Source of the DNA: a virus
Strand: one strand, 5' to 3'
DNA length: 40,933 bases
Virus record (IMG/VR): IMGVR_UViG_3300025904_000006
Coordinates: 1 to 40,933 of that record
Shown here: one piece after another, positions 9,050 through 16,176 of the stretch
Numbering within the stretch: position 1 is the first letter of the stretch
How the letters are laid out: every line of letters starts with the position of its first letter
Program-made: the position numbers and the translations under genes
The notes under the pieces: generated by a model
The model's input: only the letters and a program-made list of their open reading frames with translations
Told to the model about the DNA's origin: nothing
Database searches by the model: none

Positions 9050-10368
9050 CGACGAACCCCCTCGCCGCCCGCTTCGCCGGTGAACCCGCCCTGATTGAAC
9101 GCTCAATGGGTGAGCGGTTCGAGTCCTGCCTGATGCAGGCGGCCGCGTCTGCCGACTTCGAGCAGATGATGGCCGAACGCGCCGATGCTGGCGACGACTT
9201 CTGGCCTCAGCCGGATTCCTGGCAGGCGCGCTACCGTCCCTACGTCGTCAAGGATGGCGTTCTGCATATCCCGGTCAAGGGTGTCCTGCTGCACGACTTC
9301 CCTTACGCGCTCGGCGATTGGGCGACCGGCTACGATTACGTCTGGCAGGCATTCAAGCGTGGCTGCGGTGATTACGTCACCGGCACCATCAAGGGCATCG
9401 CGCTGGTGTGCGATACACCCGGCGGCATGGTCGCAGGCTGCTTCGACACCGTCGACCGCATGGTGGCGCTGAAGGAGCAGGTTGGCGTTCCGGTGCGCGG
9501 CTTCGCGCATGAGATGGCCTATTCCGCCGGCTACGCGATCATCTCCGTTGCCGATCACATCGCAGTCAGCCGCACCGGCGGCGTCGGTTCGATCGGCGTG
9601 GTTACCAGTCACCTCGATGCCAGCGGCGCCTACGAGAAGATGGGGCTGAAGATCACCTTCATCTTCGCAGGCAAGCACAAGGTCGACGGCAACGCCACCG
9701 AACCGCTGCCCGATGACGTGAAGGCGCGCATCCAGACGCGGATCGACGAACTCTACGATGTCTTCGTGTCCGCCGTGGCACGGAACCGAGGCATGGACGA
9801 ACAGGCCGTTCGGGACACCGAAGCCCTGACGTTCACCGCCACGCAAGCAACGTCCAACGGCCTCGCCGACAGCATCGGCAGCCTGGAAGACGCCATGTCC
9901 GCATTCGCGGGCTTCCTGGACGACCCGTCCAACAACAACGGAGAAGAAGCAATGGCTGATGCCAATGCCTCGGCGGTCGACCAGGCCGCCCTTGACGCTG
10001 CGCGCGAAGAAGGTCGCGTGGCAGGTCACGCCGCCGGTCTGACCGAAGGTGCGACCACGATGCAGGAGCGCATCGGCGCCATCCTGTCGAGCGAAGAAGC
10101 CGAGGGCCGCGAAGATCTCGCGAAGCACTTTGCCTTCAAGAGCAACATGAGCGCCGAAGACGCCGTGGCCGCACTCGCTGCTGCGCCGGCTGCCGCCGCT
10201 CCCGCAGCCGAGACGCCGGCCAACTCCTTCGAGACGGCCATGTCGCGCGGCAACCCTGAAGTTGGCGCCGAAGCGCGCAGCGAAGGTGGCGACGATGAAG
10301 GTGACGATGTCGCCTCGCTTCGCGCGCTCGCTGCAAACGTCGGTCTCCGCGGCTTCGCGAAGAAGTAA
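9046..10368 (+). CDS. S49-family head maturation protease with C-terminal scaffold
   Basis: A 440-residue protein that cleaves procapsid proteins, equivalent to lambda gpC. The S49 (SppA-like) core covers roughly 60-270, with nucleophile Ser160 in MAYSAGYA and the catalytic Lys in GKHKVDGN (Lys212). The C-terminal 138 residues are Ala/Glu-rich and helical, like a scaffold, and have their own in-frame start at 9952. The frame is open from 8593, but ATG 9046 overlaps the portal stop and begins the family-like N-terminus. Confidence 0.93.
   Translation: MTTNPLAARFAGEPALIERSMGERFESCLMQAAASADFEQMMAERADAGDDFWPQPDSWQARYRPYVVKDGVLHIPVKGVLLHDFPYALGDWATGYDYVWQAFKRGCGDYVTGTIKGIALVCDTPGGMVAGCFDTVDRMVALKEQVGVPVRGFAHEMAYSAGYAIISVADHIAVSRTGGVGSIGVVTSHLDASGAYEKMGLKITFIFAGKHKVDGNATEPLPDDVKARIQTRIDELYDVFVSAVARNRGMDEQAVRDTEALTFTATQATSNGLADSIGSLEDAMSAFAGFLDDPSNNNGEEAMADANASAVDQAALDAAREEGRVAGHAAGLTEGATTMQERIGAILSSEEAEGREDLAKHFAFKSNMSAEDAVAALAAAPAAAAPAAETPANSFETAMSRGNPEVGAEARSEGGDDEGDDVASLRALAANVGLRGFAKK
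9952..10368 (+). CDS. nested in-frame scaffold protein (Nu3-like)
   Basis: An internal ATG in the protease frame is preceded by GGAGAAG (9940-9946) at good spacing, just after a poly-Asn/Glu linker. The product would be 138 residues, Ala/Glu/Asp-rich and predicted helical, ending in LRALAANVGLRGFAKK. In lambda the scaffold Nu3 is made in the same way from within gene C. Translation from this start is inferred. Confidence 0.7.
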   Translation: MADANASAVDQAALDAAREEGRVAGHAAGLTEGATTMQERIGAILSSEEAEGREDLAKHFAFKSNMSAEDAVAALAAAPAAAAPAAETPANSFETAMSRGNPEVGAEARSEGGDDEGDDVASLRALAANVGLRGFAKK

Positions 10369-10383
10369 GAAGGAAACCAGGAC

Positions 10384-10851
10384 ATGGCAAACATCAACAC
10401 GTCCTACAAGAACGCGGCCGCCCACGGCGTTCCCGCCTTCGAGGTGATGGACAGCTACATCGACAGTAACCTTGTTGCGGGCGCTGAACCTGCCATCCAG
10501 CAGCCCCGTCGCATCCTGCTCGGTGACTCGCTGACGCTGGCACAGTTCACCGTGGTCGGCCTGTCGGGCGGCAAGCTGGTCAAGGCGACCTACAACGCCA
10601 CGCTCGCTTCGGCCGTTGTGCCGATCGGCGTCCTCGTCCACGCGGCCACTTCGGGTGCATCCAACAGCACCATCTACGGTGAAGTGCTGCCGACCGGCTG
10701 CTTCAACGCGGGTTCGGACGACAGCGGCACCGACAGCCCCCTCGTCTGGGACACCAGCTTCGACACGCTGGCGAAGAAGACGACCTGGGAAGGCGTGGTC
10801 GGTAATCCGGACCTGATCTTCCGCAGCCGTCTTGGCGCGAACGCCGCCTAA
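10384..10851 (+). CDS. head decoration protein gpD-like
   Basis: A 155-residue protein between protease/scaffold and major capsid, the exact position of lambda gpD. The segment PRRILLGDSLTLAQFTVVGLSGGKLV and the later IGVLVHAATSGASN are typical of the HDPD family, which trimerises on expanded capsids to stabilise them. It is longer than lambda gpD (110 residues). The ribosome site AAGGAAA precedes ATG 10384. Confidence 0.88.
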   Translation: MANINTSYKNAAAHGVPAFEVMDSYIDSNLVAGAEPAIQQPRRILLGDSLTLAQFTVVGLSGGKLVKATYNATLASAVVPIGVLVHAATSGASNSTIYGEVLPTGCFNAGSDDSGTDSPLVWDTSFDTLAKKTTWEGVVGNPDLIFRSRLGANAA

Positions 10852-10879
10852 CCCGCCGCATCTCTGAAAGGAACGAGAA

Positions 10880-11959
10880 ATGGCAAATCCGTATGAGCTG
10901 TGGCAGACTCACAAGCTGCTCGGCGTGTTCCGCGACTCCCGTCCGGAGACGTGGTATTTCGGCCAGTACTTCACGAACCAGATGCGCTCGACCGACGAGT
11001 GGATCGACTTCGAGAAGCTGCCCGTCCGCAGCCGCCGCCTGGCTCCCTTCGTCAAGCCGATGGGCCGCGGTCACGGCGTCTTCACCGACAAGGTGAACGG
11101 TTACCGGTTCAAGCCGGCGAACATCGTGGTCGAAGACAGTGTCGATCCGCTGCGTCCGCTGACCTTCCAGCCCGGTATCGACTCCTCGATGCTGCACCCC
11201 AGCCAGATCTCCCCGATGCAGCGTCTCGCGCTCATCAAGATGGAGATGATGGGCGAGTTCCTGACGGCCGTCGAACGCCGCTGGGAATGGATGCGCGCCA
11301 AGGCGATCATCGATGGCGCCGTCACCATCGCGTACAAGGACGGTCAGTCGGTTTCGGTCGACTTCCAGCGCGCAGCCGGTCACACGGAAGTCCTCGGCTC
11401 CGGTTTCCGCTTCGGCGAATCGGGCGTGTCCATCCTCGACAAGGTCAAGGAAGTCATGGACACCATGAACGACGCCGAGTTCGGCGGCTTCCCGACCCGC
11501 TGGACGATGGGTGGCGATGTCGCCAACGTCGTGCGCGACGATGCCGAGATCAAGGAGCACCTGGATCTGAACATCAAGGGCGGCGTCCACAACGTCGACC
11601 GTGGCCTGATGCCGTCGGGCAAGGTGTTCAAGTTCGGCGAGCTGGCGATCGGCGGCGGTTCCGGCCAGAAGATCGAACTGTGGGTCAACAACGAGACCTA
11701 CACCAACGAGAGCGGCACCCAGACCCGTTACCTCGGCGCCAAGGAGTCGGTGTTCACCTCGACCCCAGAAGCGATCAACGGTTATGAGTGCTTCGGCCGC
11801 ATCGTCGACCAGGACGCCAACTATGAGGCGATCCCGATCTTCCCGAAGAACTTCCAGACCGGCGAGCGCGTCAAGGTCGAGAACCTGTCGGCTGAATCGG
11901 CTCCGTTGTTCGTGCCGATCAACCCGAACGCGACCTACAAGCTGACGCCGCTGGCGTAA
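10880..11959 (+). CDS. major capsid protein (lambda gpE type)
   Basis: A 359-residue HK97-fold coat protein of the gpE family. Characteristic features are the start MANPYELWQTHKLLGVF, the aromatic loop TWYFGQYFTNQMRSTDEWIDF, and C-terminal FGRIVDQDANYEAIPIFPK and AESAPLFVPINPNATYKL. A strong ribosome site (AAAGGAACGAG) precedes the ATG, fitting high expression. A hairpin follows the gene. Confidence 0.95.
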   Translation: MANPYELWQTHKLLGVFRDSRPETWYFGQYFTNQMRSTDEWIDFEKLPVRSRRLAPFVKPMGRGHGVFTDKVNGYRFKPANIVVEDSVDPLRPLTFQPGIDSSMLHPSQISPMQRLALIKMEMMGEFLTAVERRWEWMRAKAIIDGAVTIAYKDGQSVSVDFQRAAGHTEVLGSGFRFGESGVSILDKVKEVMDTMNDAEFGGFPTRWTMGGDVANVVRDDAEIKEHLDLNIKGGVHNVDRGLMPSGKVFKFGELAIGGGSGQKIELWVNNETYTNESGTQTRYLGAKESVFTSTPEAINGYECFGRIVDQDANYEAIPIFPKNFQTGERVKVENLSAESAPLFVPINPNATYKLTPLA

Positions 11960-11970
11960 TTTGTCCCCGG

Positions 11971-11996
11971 TTCGGTGGGCCACTGTGTCCACCGAA
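11971..11996 (+). terminator. hairpin after major capsid gene
   Basis: TTCGGTGG (11971-11978) pairs perfectly with CCACCGAA (11989-11996) over a 10-base loop. There is no T-run, so it may act as a partial terminator or an mRNA-stabilising hairpin that lowers expression of genes after the capsid. Confidence 0.5.
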
Positions 11997-12012
11997 TCAA
12001 CTAATAGGTGAC
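11996..12012. promoter_or_regulatory. operator-like motif before 12015 gene
   Basis: ATCAACTAATAGGTGAC matches the shared 17-bp motif at 10 or more of its conserved positions. Its right half contains AGGTGA, which also serves as the ribosome site for ATG 12015, so this copy could be coincidental. Confidence 0.4.
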
Positions 12013-12014
12013 CA

Positions 12015-12278
12015 ATGACCGAAAAAGTTGAAACCGCGAAGCCCGCCGCGAAGGCACCCAAGGCTGAAGCTCCCGTGGCAGCGCCCGCGGCCGTCAAGCC
12101 GGTTGTGGCCGTGTGCCGCATCAACGGCAGCATCCTGCCTGGCACCATCTTCCGCCCTGCGGACGAAGGCCAGCGCAAGGAACTGTTCGACCTGAAGGCG
12201 GTCGAAGAGCCGACGGATGCTGACATCGCGCTGTTCGAGAAGCAGTCCGCCCCGGCGGCCGGCGAGGACTTCGCGTAA
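12015..12278 (+). CDS. small Ala/Pro/Lys-rich protein in the gpFI position
   Basis: An 87-residue protein. The N-terminal third is low-complexity Ala/Pro/Lys, followed by a short folded part (VVAVCRINGSILPGTIFRPADEG) and an acidic tail. It lies directly behind the major capsid gene, where lambda has FI, but I see no sequence likeness to FI. The IFRPADE segment is of a kind seen in small phage head-tail proteins. Function unknown. Confidence 0.7.
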   Translation: MTEKVETAKPAAKAPKAEAPVAAPAAVKPVVAVCRINGSILPGTIFRPADEGQRKELFDLKAVEEPTDADIALFEKQSAPAAGEDFA

Positions 12279-12281
12279 GCC

Positions 12282-12656
12282 ATGCGCCGCTTGCGCGACA
12301 TCAAGCGGCATATGCGCGGGAGCCTGCATCAGGAGATGTCGGTTCCCGCGCTCTATATTCCCGCGCCATCTGCGACCCCGGTGGAAGTCACCGTGCGGGT
12401 CTGGCGGAAGCGCGAAGACCCGGCAACGGGTGAACTGCAGTCGATGCCCGGCGCGGCCCAGATGATGGTCAGCGAAGACCGGCTGCGGTTCGACCTCAGC
12501 GAGATTCCCACGATCCGCCGCAACGCGATCGTCTCCGTGGAAGCGGGCGAAGCGTACCGGGTCGACCACGTCTACCCCGAAGATCTCGGCTACCAGACCG
12601 CACGGGTTGTCCCGCTGTCGGCGGATGAGGCTTCCGGCCTCCCGGTGGCGGCATGA
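12282..12656 (+). CDS. head-tail connector, gpFII-like
   Basis: A 124-residue protein in the FII position. The C-terminal half (VSEDRLRFDLSEIPTIRR, VSVEAGEAYRVDHVYPED) resembles the gpFII pattern in which a low-complexity or basic lead precedes a beta barrel. gpFII joins gpW on the capsid side to the tail terminator. Assignment rests on position, size and a loose pattern. Starts three bases after the preceding stop. Confidence 0.6.
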   Translation: MRRLRDIKRHMRGSLHQEMSVPALYIPAPSATPVEVTVRVWRKREDPATGELQSMPGAAQMMVSEDRLRFDLSEIPTIRRNAIVSVEAGEAYRVDHVYPEDLGYQTARVVPLSADEASGLPVAA

Positions 12657-13273
12657 GCGGTGAAACCTACATCGTCGCGATGGAAGGGGTAGCAGCCACG
12701 GCTACCCTGGACACGATGGCCGGTGACGTGAAGCGCGCTGCGATGCGCGCCGTCAACTATGCTGCCGGTAAGGCGCAGACCCGTGGCCGGAAGAAGATCG
12801 CCGCGCAGGTCAACCTTCCCTACGCCTATCTCGCCGGGATGGATAGCAGCGGACGCGCTCGGCTCGGCATCACGAAGAAGGCGTCGATCGATGATCCGGA
12901 AGCGGTCATCACAGGCAGGCATCGGCCGACCAGCCTGGCGCGGTTCATGACATCGAACACCAAGCAGGGAGTCACCGTCCAGGTGAAGCCCGGCGTCGCC
13001 ACGCGCAGCAAGCGGATGTTCGTCATCCGGCTGCCGCAGGGCAAGACGTTGACGGAAACCAAGGCGAACCTGGGACTGGCGATCCGGCTGCGTCCCGGCG
13101 AGCAGGTTGAGAACAAGAAGCAGATGGTCGCGATGGGTCGCGGTCTCTACCTCCTCTATGGAGTCAGTGTCGACCAAGTCTATTCCGACGTTGCTGCGGA
13201 TGACACGGTTGACGCCTCGGCTGATCTGGAGCGCGAGTTCTTGCGCCTGATGAAGCTAGGGGACGCGATATGA
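12653..13273 (+). CDS. minor tail protein gpZ-like
   Basis: A 206-residue protein of the GPZ family (prophage minor tail protein Z), which works at the head-proximal tail end. Typical parts are AAMRAVNYAAGKAQTRGRKKI, with many basic residues, and SLARFMTSNTKQGVTVQVKPG in the middle. ATGA overlap with the preceding gene and with the HNH gene behind. Confidence 0.8.
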   Translation: MSGETYIVAMEGVAATATLDTMAGDVKRAAMRAVNYAAGKAQTRGRKKIAAQVNLPYAYLAGMDSSGRARLGITKKASIDDPEAVITGRHRPTSLARFMTSNTKQGVTVQVKPGVATRSKRMFVIRLPQGKTLTETKANLGLAIRLRPGEQVENKKQMVAMGRGLYLLYGVSVDQVYSDVAADDTVDASADLEREFLRLMKLGDAI

Positions 13274-13869
13274 GCGACTTCAGCAACGCAGTGCAGCGCT
13301 GCCGTCCTCACCGTGAATTGGCTCGCCGGGCAGGTGAAGCCTACTACTTCACCGGTTGCCCCTGCAAACACGGTCACATTGCGAAGCGTCACACGGTTGA
13401 CGCGTCTTGTGTCGAATGTCGCTGGGTATTCAAGGAGGCCTACCGCGAGGAGGCCGCGCAGTACGCCCGCGACCGTCGCGCATCGATGACGCCCGAAGAA
13501 AAGGCTGAGCACGATGCGCGGCAGGCTGAGTATCGTCGAAACGAGCGACTACGCAATCCGGAGGGGGTTCGCGCCCGCGAGCGCGTCCACGGTCGCCTGA
13601 AGCGCCAGCGGTATCCTGAGCGCAAGCTGGCCGAGACCCGCGCTCGCCAAGCGGCAAGAATCCAACGCACTCCCTCATGGGCCGACCTACGGGTGATTCG
13701 CGACTTCTACGAGAATTGTCCGGAAGGTCACGAGGTTGACCATATCGTCCCGCTGCGCGGCAGGACTGTCTCCGGGCTGCATGTCATCGAGAACCTTCAG
13801 TACCTGCCGAAGCAGGACAATCGCCTGAAGGGTAATCGGTTCGACGAAGAATGGCAGGAGGCCGCCTGA
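13270..13869 (+). CDS. free-standing HNH endonuclease
   Basis: A 199-residue protein with an N-terminal zinc-binding pattern (GCPCKHGHIAKR, then SCVEC, residues 29-50), a long Arg/Glu-rich helical middle and a C-terminal HNH nuclease. The nuclease shows EVDHIVPL with His158, Asn175 in IENLQYLP and Asn184 in QDNRLKGNRF. It is inserted in the tail operon between gpZ-like and gpU-like genes, overlapping both neighbours by a few bases. Such genes are usually homing-type mobile nucleases, though some assist packaging. A homing role is inferred. Confidence 0.88.
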   Translation: MSDFSNAVQRCRPHRELARRAGEAYYFTGCPCKHGHIAKRHTVDASCVECRWVFKEAYREEAAQYARDRRASMTPEEKAEHDARQAEYRRNERLRNPEGVRARERVHGRLKRQRYPERKLAETRARQAARIQRTPSWADLRVIRDFYENCPEGHEVDHIVPLRGRTVSGLHVIENLQYLPKQDNRLKGNRFDEEWQEAA

Positions 13870-14036
13870 TGCCCCGCAACATCGATTCCGGCTTCGTCCA
13901 ACTGGGTTGGTTCGACCTCACCGCCGAGGATGCGCTGGACTTCGACCTGCCGCAGGCTGTCCGCACCAACTATGAGGTGTTCGTCGTCGGCTTCTGGGGC
14001 TTCGGAATCACTCTCTGCGTGAGGGTCAAACCGTGA
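13869..14036 (+). CDS. small hypothetical protein
   Basis: A 55-residue protein starting at ATG 13869 (TGATG overlap with the HNH stop) and ending in a GTGA overlap with the next gene. It reads GWFDLTAEDALDFDLPQAV, then a hydrophobic stretch (VFVVGFWGFGITLCVRV). Only the tight coupling supports it as a gene; no family recognised. Confidence 0.5.
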   Translation: MPRNIDSGFVQLGWFDLTAEDALDFDLPQAVRTNYEVFVVGFWGFGITLCVRVKP

Positions 14037-14593
14037 CCGACTATCCTGAAACCCTGCCCTTCAAGCTGCGCGCCATGCGTGCCGTGACCGCTGCACTGAA
14101 GGAAGTCACGCCGGATAACGGCTACGTCTGCGACCTGGCGGACTTCGACCCCGGCGACGGTGCCATGATGGAGCGCGTCTACCGCGGCCGCGACACCTTC
14201 GGACCCGGCGACCCGGAGACCATGGTGTCAGTGCTCGAAGGCGTCGAACCCGGTGAGGATGTCGCCGAGGCGCCGGTCAACACGCCGATCGCCGGTTACT
14301 GGTGGTCGATCCTCGTGCAAGGCTGGGTGCCTGATGACCGGGATCACCCGACCGACCCTGCTTATCTGCTGCTGGCTGATGTGCGGCAACGCTTGATCGC
14401 TGAGAAGTCGCGCAAGCTGCCCGGTAGCCATCAGCCAGATCCCTTCGGCCTCGGGCCGGGAAAAAATCGCGTGGAGGACATTCGGGTTGGCCCCGGCGTC
14501 GTCCGCCCACCCGATAGGTTGTCCGACAAGGCGTGGTTCTGGTTACGACTGGAACTGCGAATCGTCGACAACGCCGCCGACCCCTACGCCTAA
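14033..14593 (+). CDS. tail terminator, gpU-like
   Basis: A 186-residue protein in the gpU slot between gpZ-like and tail tube genes. It begins with a helix (PFKLRAMRAVTAALKEV), has the hydrophobic strand ITGYWWSILVQGW-like segment (about 85-97) and the helix AYLLLADVRQRLIAEK, and ends with the strand FWLRLELRIV, compatible with the gpU alpha/beta fold. Tail terminators cap the tube and join it to the head. Start is GTG 14033. The call is mainly positional. Confidence 0.6.
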   Translation: MTDYPETLPFKLRAMRAVTAALKEVTPDNGYVCDLADFDPGDGAMMERVYRGRDTFGPGDPETMVSVLEGVEPGEDVAEAPVNTPIAGYWWSILVQGWVPDDRDHPTDPAYLLLADVRQRLIAEKSRKLPGSHQPDPFGLGPGKNRVEDIRVGPGVVRPPDRLSDKAWFWLRLELRIVDNAADPYA

Positions 14594-14626
14594 TTGCTTT
14601 GGGCGCAGAGTCACGTTATACGTGCT
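14594..14626 (+). promoter_or_regulatory. operator and possible promoter before tail tube
   Basis: GTCACGTTATACGTGCT (14610-14626) is a good copy of the shared motif. TTGCTT (14594-14599) with a 17-base spacer to TATACG (14617-14622) could be a promoter whose -10 lies inside the operator. A second half-site (TTCACA, 14627) follows. Confidence 0.5.
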
Positions 14627-14646
14627 TTCACAAGTAAGGAGTGAAA

Positions 14647-15426
14647 ATGGCACTCAATTTGGGCAATCAGACGCTGGGGCGCGGCGAGCTGCACTTCAGC
14701 CTGTTCGCGTCCGGCAGCCACACCCCCGCCGGCTTTCGTTACCTGGGCAACAGTCCGTCCTTCAGCCTGACCATCGACCAGGAAAAGCTGGACCACTTCA
14801 ACAGCGACCGTGGCGTCCGCGTGAAGGACAAGTCGGTCATCCTGCAGGTCGATTACAGCGGCGCACTGACGCTGGACGACATCAACGTCCAGAACCTGGC
14901 GCTGTTCTTCTTCGGCTCGCAGAGCGTGCTGGCGCAGACCTCGGCGACGGGACAGACGCAGACCTTTACCAGCGTGGAACAGGGCTTCGGCTACCAGCTT
15001 GGCATTTCGACCAACAACCCGACCGGCGTTCGCAGCATCTCCAACGTGACCGTTGAGGTGTCCTCAGTCGCCAAGACGCTTGGCACCGACTACACGGTCG
15101 ATGCTGACCGCGGCATCATCTACGTCGTCGAAGGCGGCGGCATCGCCGATGGCGCGAGCATCGCGGTTGACTATGACCGTGCAGCCGTCAGCCGGAAGCA
15201 GGTCATCTCGGGCACCACGCAGCTTGAAGGCGCGCTGCGCTTCATCTCGTACAATCCGGACGGCGAGAAGAACGATTACTATTTCCCCTATGTTCGTCTC
15301 GGCCCGAACGGCGACTTTGAACTGAAGTCGGACGAGTGGCAGCAGCTTCCGCTCACCGTCGAGATCCTGCGGGACACGGCGTACAGCAAGGAAGCGATCT
15401 ACATCGACGGGCAGCCGTACACCTAA
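14647..15426 (+). CDS. major tail tube protein
   Basis: A 259-residue protein in the gpV position. Pattern: N-terminal GNQTLGRGELHFSLF, beta-rich tube core (SFSLTIDQEKLDHFNSDRG), and a long C-terminal beta domain (DYTVDADRGIIYVVEGG; PYVRLGPNGDFELK). Tube proteins stack as hexamers around the tape measure. AAGGAG (14636-14641) supports ATG 14647. It follows an operator-like site, so it may start its own transcript. Confidence 0.85.
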   Translation: MALNLGNQTLGRGELHFSLFASGSHTPAGFRYLGNSPSFSLTIDQEKLDHFNSDRGVRVKDKSVILQVDYSGALTLDDINVQNLALFFFGSQSVLAQTSATGQTQTFTSVEQGFGYQLGISTNNPTGVRSISNVTVEVSSVAKTLGTDYTVDADRGIIYVVEGGGIADGASIAVDYDRAAVSRKQVISGTTQLEGALRFISYNPDGEKNDYYFPYVRLGPNGDFELKSDEWQQLPLTVEILRDTAYSKEAIYIDGQPYT

Positions 15427-15444
15427 GAAGGAGCCATAGGGACC

Positions 15445-15948
15445 ATGGCTACTGGCCTCCGACATATCGTAAAATCGCAGGCAGAAGTGTCGCTCGCCGA
15501 TGGACAGAAGTTCACGGTGAGCGCGCTTTCTCCCAACCACATCTTCGGCCTCTATCATCGCCATCGCGGCGAACTCGGCAGCCTCTACGACGCCATCACC
15601 GGCGGCGCGAAGGATGCGGAGACGATTGCGGCGTTCATCGTCCACCTGTCCAACAATGCTCCGATGCTGCTGGCCGAGATCATCGCCCTGGCAGCCGGCG
15701 CCAACCCGTTCGACGAGTCACCCATCGACCCCGAGAACCCGGATGGCGTGAACGCGTGGCAGGCTGAGATTGCGGTGGCCGCCGGGCTGCCGTTCCCCGT
15801 GCAGACGGACGCGCTGAACAAGATTGGCGAGTTGACCTTCACCTCGGAGATGCCGCCGGGAAAGTTTCTAAGCGTCCTGCTCGAAATGATGCGGGGCGCG
15901 CGAACGGTGGTGATGCAGCCAGCTTCGGAGATTTCTACCGAGGCATGA
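15445..15948 (+). CDS. tail assembly chaperone gpG-like
   Basis: A 167-residue protein between tail tube and tape measure, the position of lambda gpG. These chaperones bind the tape measure during tube assembly. Sequence: ADGQKFTVSALSPNHIFGL near the start, then helices (ETIAAFIVHLSNNAPMLLAEIIALAAG). It contains a GGGAAAG slippery heptamer at codons 138-140, identical to the lambda G/T site, so a fraction should be extended into the next frame. Confidence 0.85.
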   Translation: MATGLRHIVKSQAEVSLADGQKFTVSALSPNHIFGLYHRHRGELGSLYDAITGGAKDAETIAAFIVHLSNNAPMLLAEIIALAAGANPFDESPIDPENPDGVNAWQAEIAVAAGLPFPVQTDALNKIGELTFTSEMPPGKFLSVLLEMMRGARTVVMQPASEISTEA

Positions 15949-16175
15949 TGCGGCAGGTCAGCCTGCTGCTGGCAAACGGTCACCCGGATGCCGCTGACTA
16001 TCCCCTCCCGAGGGTGTTCGATGAGGCCGAGTTCGTGGTGGAACGGAAGAACGGCGAATTTGCGACGATGGCGATCGTCATCCAGCAGGCCACTTCCACC
16101 ACGGGCATGAACGCTACGCCGAAGGTCTTCGCCGCCTTCAAGAAGTTCATCAAGGGGCTGACCGGAGACGAATAG
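15445..16175 (+). CDS. frameshifted tail chaperone gpGT-like
   Basis: A -1 ribosomal slip at G-GGA-AAG (15858-15864) fuses the first 140 codons of the gpG-like gene to the -1 frame, which is open from the heptamer through to 16175. The product would be about 243 residues. The T part contains DFYRGMMRQVSLLLANGHPD and VFDEAEFVVERKNGEFATM. The 76-codon frame at 15945-16175 also has its own ATG, but no ribosome site needed for independent expression is evident. The mechanism is established for lambda G/GT; use here is inferred. Confidence 0.82.
15858..15864 (+). other. -1 frameshift slippery site GGGAAAG
   Basis: The heptamer lies in the correct register (G GGA AAG) in the gpG-like frame, and the -1 frame stays open downstream. 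Same heptamer as in lambda. Confidence 0.85.
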
Positions 16176-16176
16176 C

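Noticed and set aside
10703-12304. 533-codon leftward frame across decoration and capsid genes
   Set aside because: Antisense shadow of highly expressed late genes, no start signals, no recognised domain.
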